NCBI RefSeq assembly: GCF_040566555.1
Contig: NZ_JBEWYP010000003.1
Coordinates: 62,001-126,000, forward strand
Length of the DNA: 64,000 nucleotides
From: Sediminicola sp040566555
GTDB taxonomy: Bacteria; Bacteroidota; Bacteroidia; Flavobacteriales; Flavobacteriaceae
Direction of reading: 5' to 3'
Below are positions 59,141 through 64,000 of this stretch, one piece after another. A program made the translations under genes and the position numbers. Numbering within the stretch: position 1 is the first letter of the stretch; each line of letters opens with the position of its first letter. The notes under the pieces are model-generated. The model did no database searches. It was not told where the DNA came from and saw only the letters and a program-made list of their open reading frames with translations.

Positions 59141-59862
59141 TCAATTTCATCCATAGAAATACAGATCCGGAATTGATGGACGATCCCAATGTCCCTGAGG
59201 CGGTCCTAAGGAAAGTTTTGGAGGACATATCCCGCGTGAACCGACTCTTAAACGGGAATAGGATTACGGTTAGGGCGGTTGAACAATTGATCAAGGAAAC
59301 ACCTAGGGATAAGTATACCATTGTAGACATGGGCTGCGGAGACGGGCAAATGTTAAGGGAAGTGGCCGATTTTTACCGCAATAAAGATATTGAAGTACGT
59401 TTGGTGGGGATCGATTTGAGTGAAAAAGGAATCCAAATCGCCCAAGAGTTGTCTAAGGGATACCCTGAAATACAATTCTTAAGACAGGATATTCTCAAGC
59501 TTAAGGCGGAAGCGCTACAATGTGATATTTTGCTCTGTACCCTGACCATGCATCATTTTAGCAATACCGAAATCCCCATATTCTTGGACCAATTTGTAAA
59601 GTTGGCCAATTTAGGAGTTGTTATCAATGATTTGCAAAGAAGTAAGGTGGCATATTATCTTTTTAAGTTGTTTAGTATTATTTTTATAAAAACCGATATT
59701 GGAAGATTAGACGGATTAACGTCCATAAAAAGTGGCTTTTTGAAGGATGAGTTGACCGCTTTTTCAAAAGCGATTCCAAATGCATACCATTCGGTACATT
59801 ACAAATGGGCCTTTAGATATTTATGGCTCATAAGAACCAATAGACCCTCAGTTACGAAATGA
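59137..59862 (+). CDS. SAM-dependent methyltransferase of the polyketide operon
   Basis: 241 residues, class I Rossmann methyltransferase. Motif I is VDMGCGDGQMLREV (residues 63-76), the acidic ribose-binding residue follows in VGIDLSEKG (about 93), and motif II-like LCTLTMHHF is near 142. The N-terminal 60 residues are helical and probably cover the substrate. It could O-methylate the phenol or acid formed by the neighbouring type III PKS. ATGA overlaps on both sides (59137 and 59859) imply coupled translation with the FAD enzyme and the PKS. Confidence 0.85.
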   Translation: MINFIHRNTDPELMDDPNVPEAVLRKVLEDISRVNRLLNGNRITVRAVEQLIKETPRDKYTIVDMGCGDGQMLREVADFYRNKDIEVRLVGIDLSEKGIQIAQELSKGYPEIQFLRQDILKLKAEALQCDILLCTLTMHHFSNTEIPIFLDQFVKLANLGVVINDLQRSKVAYYLFKLFSIIFIKTDIGRLDGLTSIKSGFLKDELTAFSKAIPNAYHSVHYKWAFRYLWLIRTNRPSVTK

Positions 59863-60914
59863 ATGAAGTTAAGATTGTAAATGTTACCAAACAATTACCG
59901 GAATACAGTAGGGATACCAAGGATATTTTACCACTTGTAGAATTGTGGTTGGGCAACCAGGAAGAGCGGTTTAGGCGTAAGGTGCTCAAAATATTTGAAG
60001 GCGCTGCAGTAGATAAACGCTATAGTATTATGGCGCCAGAGGAAGTGTTTACCACCACCTCCTTTGAGGACAAAAACGCTATTTATGCGCGGGAAGTCAA
60101 AAAACTGGGTTCTGGGGTACTTCAAAAGGCTTTAACAGCTGCGGATTGGCCGACCGATAGTATAGATTTTATCATAACCGTGAGTTGTACGGGCATAATG
60201 ATTCCTTCTTTGGATGCCTATATCATCAATGATTTGGGGTTGCGACAAGATGTGGTGCGACTCCCGGTAACCGAGATGGGCTGCGCTGCGGGCGTATCTG
60301 GATTGATCTACGCCTATAACTTTTTGCGCTCCTATCCGGGGAAACGCGCTGCATTAGTGGCAGTGGAGAGTCCAACTGCCACCTTTCAATTGAACGACTA
60401 TTCCATGGCCAATATGGTTAGTGCCGCCATCTTTGGAGATGGTGCGGCCTGTGTGCTCTTGTCTTCGGAGAAAGAGGCCAAAGGCCCCAAGATAATGGGA
60501 GGGGAGATGTACCATTTTACAGATGCTACCCATATGATGGGCTTTGATCTCACCAATTATGGACTTAAAATGATCTTAGATCCCGTCGTACCGGAAACCA
60601 TCGCAGCTCATTTTCCATATATCGTTCATCCTTTTTTGGCTCGTCATGGCTCATCTATTGCCCAAGTTGACCACCTGATCTTTCATCCCGGGGGGAGGAA
60701 AATAGTGCAAACAGTGGAAGATCTCTTTGGGGCCATGGGCAAAAATATAGATGACACAAGGGAAGTATTGCGCTTGTACGGCAATATGAGCAGTGCAACA
60801 GTATTGTATGTGCTGGAGCGCTTTTTGGAAAAGGAAATCACAAAGGGAGAACAGGGATTGATACTTAGTTTTGGACCTGGATTTTCGGCCCAACGTGTAT
60901 TGTTGGAATGGTAA
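59859..60914 (+). CDS. Type III polyketide synthase (chalcone/stilbene synthase family)
   Basis: 351 residues, usual length for bacterial type III PKS. The Cys-His-Asn catalytic triad is intact: Cys142 in EMGCAAGVSG, His276 in LIFHPGGRKI and Asn309 in YGNMSSATV. The C-terminal GFGPG-like loop reads SFGPGFSAQRVLLEW. The enzyme condenses malonyl-CoA (or -ACP) units onto an acyl starter and cyclises the chain to resorcinols, phloroglucinol or pyrones; which starter is used cannot be read from sequence. The adjacent elongation genes argue for a long acyl starter. Sits between the methyltransferase and the FabL-like reductase. Confidence 0.93.
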   Translation: MNEVKIVNVTKQLPEYSRDTKDILPLVELWLGNQEERFRRKVLKIFEGAAVDKRYSIMAPEEVFTTTSFEDKNAIYAREVKKLGSGVLQKALTAADWPTDSIDFIITVSCTGIMIPSLDAYIINDLGLRQDVVRLPVTEMGCAAGVSGLIYAYNFLRSYPGKRAALVAVESPTATFQLNDYSMANMVSAAIFGDGAACVLLSSEKEAKGPKIMGGEMYHFTDATHMMGFDLTNYGLKMILDPVVPETIAAHFPYIVHPFLARHGSSIAQVDHLIFHPGGRKIVQTVEDLFGAMGKNIDDTREVLRLYGNMSSATVLYVLERFLEKEITKGEQGLILSFGPGFSAQRVLLEW

Positions 60915-60970
60915 TCTGTAGCACTTATGGAATAATAAATAGTGCTTTACAATAGAAATATAAGTGGATT

Positions 60971-61768
60971 ATGGGTAAGAATGGGACACTAAAAAATGAA
61001 TGGGCCTTAATATTAGGGGGCAGTTGTGGCTTGGGTCTGGCTACGGCTAAAAAGCTGGCAAAGCACGGATTTAATATTTTAGTAGTACATAGGGATAGAA
61101 GAATTGACTTCCAGAGGATTGAAGAAGAATTCAGAAGTATTACTTTAAATAAAATAGAGCTGAAATCGTACCATATAGACGCCACTAATCCAGAGCGCAG
61201 AATGGCAACTATAAAGGAAATCTATGGCGATTTGGGGCCAAATGGCCGTATAAAAGTCCTGGTCCATAGCATTGCCAAGGGCAATTTAAAACCGATGCAT
61301 TCTGAAGAACAAAATACCTTGAACAACCAAGATTTTCACCTTACATTGGATGCCATGGCAATTAGTCTGTACGATTGGACAAAAGCTTTGATAGCCGCTA
61401 AGCTATTTGCAGAAGACACCAGGATCATTTCATTTACAAGTGAGGGCAACTCAAAAGCCTGGGAGAATTATGCCGCAGTTTCTGCCGCAAAGGCTGCTTT
61501 GGAGGCTATTACCCGTAACATGGCCTTGGAATTCGCTCCTTTAGGTATAAAAGCCAACTGTGTGCAAGCAGGAATGACCTTGACCAATTCTTTTAATATG
61601 ATTCCGGGGAGTGAAAAATTAAAAGAAAGTGCACTGCAGCGCAATCCAAGTGGTAGGCTGACCACCCCCGAAGATGTCGCCAATGTGGTTTATCTTTTGA
61701 TCACGGAGGAGGCAAAATGGATCACGGGCACGGTATTGAAGGTAGACGGAGGGGAAAGTTTACGGTAA
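60971..61768 (+). CDS. FabL-like enoyl-ACP reductase / SDR of the polyketide operon
   Basis: 265 residues, short-chain dehydrogenase fold. Cofactor loop LGGSCGLGLATAKKLAKHG (about 15-33) and the active-site helix ENYAAVSAAKAALEAITR, where Tyr and Lys are spaced Y-x6-K rather than the Y-x3-K of ordinary SDRs. Y-x6-K is the spacing of FabI and FabL enoyl-ACP reductases, and the overall sequence around it (LEAITRNMALEF, IKANCVQAG) is closest to FabL as I remember it. It would reduce the enoyl intermediate in a dedicated elongation cycle. No separate ketoreductase is present in the operon. Confidence 0.8.
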   Translation: MGKNGTLKNEWALILGGSCGLGLATAKKLAKHGFNILVVHRDRRIDFQRIEEEFRSITLNKIELKSYHIDATNPERRMATIKEIYGDLGPNGRIKVLVHSIAKGNLKPMHSEEQNTLNNQDFHLTLDAMAISLYDWTKALIAAKLFAEDTRIISFTSEGNSKAWENYAAVSAAKAALEAITRNMALEFAPLGIKANCVQAGMTLTNSFNMIPGSEKLKESALQRNPSGRLTTPEDVANVVYLLITEEAKWITGTVLKVDGGESLR

Positions 61769-61817
61769 CAGTAAAGGGAGGGAAGCACGAGTTCATTAAA
61801 AAAAATGACACCAATAA

Positions 61818-62258
61818 ATGGAATTTAACAGCATATTGAATCAATTGCCCTTTGGCCCAGAATTCCGTTTTGTGGATAAGCTGTACAGGGTAGATGACGA
61901 TGGGGCCGTGGGTGAATTTACCTTCTTAGAGCACCTATATTTTTATAAGGGACATTTTAAGGATGGGCCAGTAACCCCAGGGGTGATACTTACAGAATGT
62001 TGCGCACAGATAGGATTGGTTTGCTTGGGGTTATATTTGCTAAACGCAAGTGATACTTCAAACTTTAAAATAGGATTGAGCAGTGCCGAAATGGAGTTTT
62101 TGCACCCTGTTTTTCCCAATGAGAAAGTGGTGGTGACCTCCAAAAAAATCTATTTTAGATTCAATAAATTAAAGTGTGAAGTGCGAATGCACAATACTAA
62201 AGGCGAGCTGGTCTGTAAAGGAGTTATGGCCGGAATGATAAAAATGGAAGGTGCATGA
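61818..62258 (+). CDS. FabZ-like 3-hydroxyacyl-ACP dehydratase of the polyketide operon
   Basis: 146 residues, a single hot-dog domain. YKGHFKDGPVTPGVILTECCAQIG is the FabZ active-site segment, with catalytic His46 (KGHF) and Glu60 (LTECCAQ). Length and layout agree with FabZ. It would remove water from the 3-hydroxyacyl-ACP formed after ketoreduction. Its stop overlaps the ketosynthase start (ATGA, 62255-62258). Cytoplasmic. Confidence 0.87.
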   Translation: MEFNSILNQLPFGPEFRFVDKLYRVDDDGAVGEFTFLEHLYFYKGHFKDGPVTPGVILTECCAQIGLVCLGLYLLNASDTSNFKIGLSSAEMEFLHPVFPNEKVVVTSKKIYFRFNKLKCEVRMHNTKGELVCKGVMAGMIKMEGA

Positions 62259-63532
62259 AAAATAGGGTAGTAGTGACAGGAATGGGGGTATGTGCCCCCA
62301 ATGGAGTAGGGTTAAATGATTTTATCAGATCCCTACAGGAGGGTACTAGTGGAATACGGTTTCACCAAGAACTACAAGAACTTAAGTTTTCGTGCCAAAT
62401 TGCTGGTAAACCTATTTTTAACGACGATCATTTAAATAAATACTTTAATTCATTACAGCAACGGGGATTGAATGCCAGTGGTATTGTTTACGGGGTTATG
62501 GCAGGGATGGATGCATGGAAAGATGCCGGTTTGACCATGGCTTCCAAAGAAACTCCGGATTGGGACAGCGGTATCATCTTTGGTACCGGAATCTTGGGGG
62601 TCGACAAGTTTAGAGAGTCGATCCACCTGATAGACGAAGGCAACACCCGTAGGTTGGGTAGTACTTCCGTAATGCAGACCATGGCCAGCGGGATAAGTGC
62701 CTATTTAGGGGGAATATTGGGCTGTGGCAACCAGGTGACCACCAACTCATCTGCCTGTACCACGGGCACAGAAGGTGTTTTAATGGCCTATGAGCGCATT
62801 ATGGCCGGGAAGGCCACCAGAATACTTACGGGGAGCTGTAGTGACAGTGGGCCATATGTATGGGGCGGTTTTGATGCCATGCGGATCTTGCCAAATGCCT
62901 ATAACCAAGAACCGGAAAAGGCCAGTAGGCCAATGAGCGCCTCGGCAGCTGGTTTTGTGCCGGGCAGTGGGGCAGGGGCCTTGGTGTTGGAAACTTTGGA
63001 GAGTGCTTTGGAGCGCGGAGCCCATATTTATGGGGAAGTGCTCGGAGGAGCCGTGAACAGTGGCGGACAAAGGGGAGAGGGTACCATGACAGCCCCAAAC
63101 AGTGAAGCGGTGCAGCGCTGTATAGTCGAAGCAGTCGAAAACGCCCAAATACAGAAAGGGGAAATCGATGTTATTAATGGTCATCTGACAGCAACAGGCA
63201 AGGATGCGGTAGAGATCCAAAATTGGAGTGCGGCCTTGGAGCGTTCGGGAACAGAGTTCCCCTTTATAAATTCTTTTAAAGGAATGATGGGCCATTGCTT
63301 AGCGGCCGCTGGCAGTTTGGAATGTGTTGCAGCCTTTTTGCAATTCAAAGAAGGACAGGTTTTTGGAAATATCAACTGTGAAGACATACATCCTGAGATC
63401 TTGGAGGTAGTGGATGCCACCAAAATACCCAGGGAAACAATCGCATATCGTCCAAAAATTATAGCCAAGGCCAGTTTTGGCTTTGGTGATGTAAATGCTT
63501 GTGTTATTTTTAAGGCTTATAAAAACGAATAA
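62255..63532 (+). CDS. KAS II-like beta-ketoacyl-ACP synthase of the polyketide operon
   Basis: 425 residues, thiolase-fold ketosynthase of FabF type. Catalytic Cys168 in NSSACTTGTEG, His310 in NGHLTATGKDAVE, Lys342 in FKGMMGH and His347 in GHCLAAAGSLE; so the Cys-His-His triad is complete. It should extend an acyl-ACP with malonyl-ACP. The sequence around the first His (GHLTATGKD) differs slightly from the common HGTxTxxND. No chain-length-factor partner is seen, so it is a self-contained homodimer. Placed between dehydratase and ACP genes. Confidence 0.9.
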   Translation: MKNRVVVTGMGVCAPNGVGLNDFIRSLQEGTSGIRFHQELQELKFSCQIAGKPIFNDDHLNKYFNSLQQRGLNASGIVYGVMAGMDAWKDAGLTMASKETPDWDSGIIFGTGILGVDKFRESIHLIDEGNTRRLGSTSVMQTMASGISAYLGGILGCGNQVTTNSSACTTGTEGVLMAYERIMAGKATRILTGSCSDSGPYVWGGFDAMRILPNAYNQEPEKASRPMSASAAGFVPGSGAGALVLETLESALERGAHIYGEVLGGAVNSGGQRGEGTMTAPNSEAVQRCIVEAVENAQIQKGEIDVINGHLTATGKDAVEIQNWSAALERSGTEFPFINSFKGMMGHCLAAAGSLECVAAFLQFKEGQVFGNINCEDIHPEILEVVDATKIPRETIAYRPKIIAKASFGFGDVNACVIFKAYKNE

Positions 63533-63552
63533 GAACTACCGATTATAAATAT

Positions 63553-63801
63553 ATGGAAGAGAGATACCAGCAGTTAAAAGGGATCATTAAAATTTACCTA
63601 CCAGAGGACGTAACGGTAGAAGAAATCACGCCAGAGAGTCATTTCATCAACGAGTTGAACATCAACTCCGCCAATTTAGTAGATATCGTATTGGATGTGG
63701 AAGATGCTTTTAACATCGTTTTGGAAAATGAAGATATGGACCAAATGAAGACCGTAAAGGACGCATTGGCCATTATTGATACCAAGCTCAAAGCCTCTTA
63801 A
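63553..63801 (+). CDS. Acyl carrier protein (atypical NSA instead of DSL)
   Basis: 82 residues, four-helix ACP. The phosphopantetheine Ser is Ser39: the usual GADSLDxVEL segment here reads NINSANLVDIVLDVEDAF, so Asp before the Ser is replaced by Asn and the Leu after it by Ala. The rest (VTVEEITPESHFINEL, EDMDQMKTVKDALAII) is normal. Last gene of the seven-gene run, 20 bases after the ketosynthase. It is the likely dedicated carrier that takes the chain from elongation to the type III PKS. The other flank is the convergent TerC gene 39 bases away. Confidence 0.88.
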   Translation: MEERYQQLKGIIKIYLPEDVTVEEITPESHFINELNINSANLVDIVLDVEDAFNIVLENEDMDQMKTVKDALAIIDTKLKAS

Positions 63802-63840
63802 GTACTAAGGTTCATAGAAAAGATACAGTTTCCTTTTCGT

Positions 63841-63999
63841 TTAGGCCACCTTCTTTTCCGCAAGTATCATGGATGCGGCAACGCCACCGATAAGGGCCAG
63901 GGCTATAACACCCAATGATAGCCATTCTGGGAATTCCACATAGTGGGACAACAGCATTTTTATACCCACAAAGGCTAAGATCACCACCAGACTATAGTT
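63841..63999 (-). CDS. TerC family membrane protein, C-terminal end (partial)
   Basis: A minus-strand frame with stop at 63841-63843 and open to the right edge; 52 residues visible, N terminus outside the window. The product reads NYSLVVILAFVGIKMLLS, then EFPEWLSLGVIALALIGGVAAS and MILAEKKVA, the last two helices of TerC/Alx-type integral membrane proteins, which export metals such as Mn2+ or are linked to tellurite resistance. Two membrane helices are visible. Convergent with the acyl carrier protein gene, so it closes the polyketide operon on this side. Confidence 0.75.
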   Translation of the reverse strand, partial: NYSLVVILAFVGIKMLLSHYVEFPEWLSLGVIALALIGGVAASMILAEKKVA

Positions 64000-64000
64000 G

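Noticed and set aside
62780..63295. Minus-strand frame of 171 residues inside the ketosynthase gene
   Set aside because: Opposite the catalytic region of an intact ketosynthase; no recognisable domain, odd Cys/His-rich composition.
1..64000. Mobile element, prophage, CRISPR array, tRNA or rRNA
   Set aside because: No transposase, integrase, terminal repeats, spaced direct repeats or tRNA-like cloverleaf was seen on reading both strands; a tool search would be needed to exclude short remnants.

Overview
The window is a gene-dense, roughly 40% GC bacterial chromosome segment, almost certainly from a Flavobacteriaceae member (Bacteroidota). The evidence is the TAnnTTTG -7 promoter boxes (24237, 31815, 39241 and others), the near absence of Shine-Dalgarno leaders, many SPII lipoproteins with an L-x-x-C lipobox, fused E1 alpha/beta dehydrogenases, TlpA/DUF4369 thioredoxins, a SusC-like plug module, and proteins such as DUF1835, DUF4139 and the TIGR03915 family. 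No tRNA, rRNA, CRISPR, insertion sequence or phage module was seen; this looks like vertically inherited core and envelope sequence. No gene-free stretch exceeds 300 bases.

Layout. 1-3.3 kb: the end of an M1 aminopeptidase and two tandem patatin-like lipases. 3.5-10.3 kb: a degenerate OmpA-like protein, an M20 amidohydrolase, a DsrE-like exported protein, a UvrD helicase, a YciO/Sua5 protein and an OmpA lipoprotein. 10.4-13.3 kb: glycosyltransferase, orphan HsdR-N-like protein divergent from holA, DoxX. 13.6-22.6 kb (minus): E1 alpha/beta fusion, inactive-looking M1-like protein with a C-terminal barrel, LOG-family protein, uvrA. 22.7-25.6 kb: a protein with a UvrD-tail-like module, a TIGR03915 DNA-repair candidate divergent from an S24 self-cleaving repressor with three palindromic operators, ppnP, and a 54-residue basic microprotein. 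25.6-29.3 kb: a membrane-anchored protein, an exported lipoprotein peptide deformylase, a gamma-glutamyltransferase lipoprotein and AcpH. 29.4-36.1 kb: glmM, an LpxL-type acyltransferase, rhomboid, LVIVD-type lipoprotein, TlpA lipoprotein, small outer-membrane protein. 36.2-44.4 kb: GlcD/GlcF fusion, aroC, two tandem DAACS symporters, a DUF1704 (QEGLA) putative peptidase. 44.4-49.9 kb: a MuiA/DUF4139 protein interrupted by a SusC-like module, DCC protein, MutS2 without Smr, ung. 50-57.9 kb: receiver protein, a cytoplasmic substrate-binding-like protein coupled to a nucleoside phosphorylase and DUF1835, SUI1, 2OG-Fe oxygenase, a second E1 fusion, lipocalin and OmpA lipoproteins.

The most notable system is the compact seven-gene run at 58013-63801: FAD oxidoreductase, SAM methyltransferase, type III polyketide synthase, FabL-like enoyl reductase, FabZ-like dehydratase, KAS II-like ketosynthase and an atypical acyl carrier protein. 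Three ATGA overlaps and short gaps suggest one transcript. It is bounded by a terminator at 57961 and by a convergent TerC gene at 63841. I infer that it makes a phenolic lipid or related polyketide: a private fatty-acid elongation set would prime the type III PKS, followed by methylation and oxidation. Product and chemistry are inferences.

Several paralogous pairs lie inside the window (patatin x2, DAACS x2, E1 fusion x2, OmpA-type x3), which allows direct internal comparison of intact and altered motifs.
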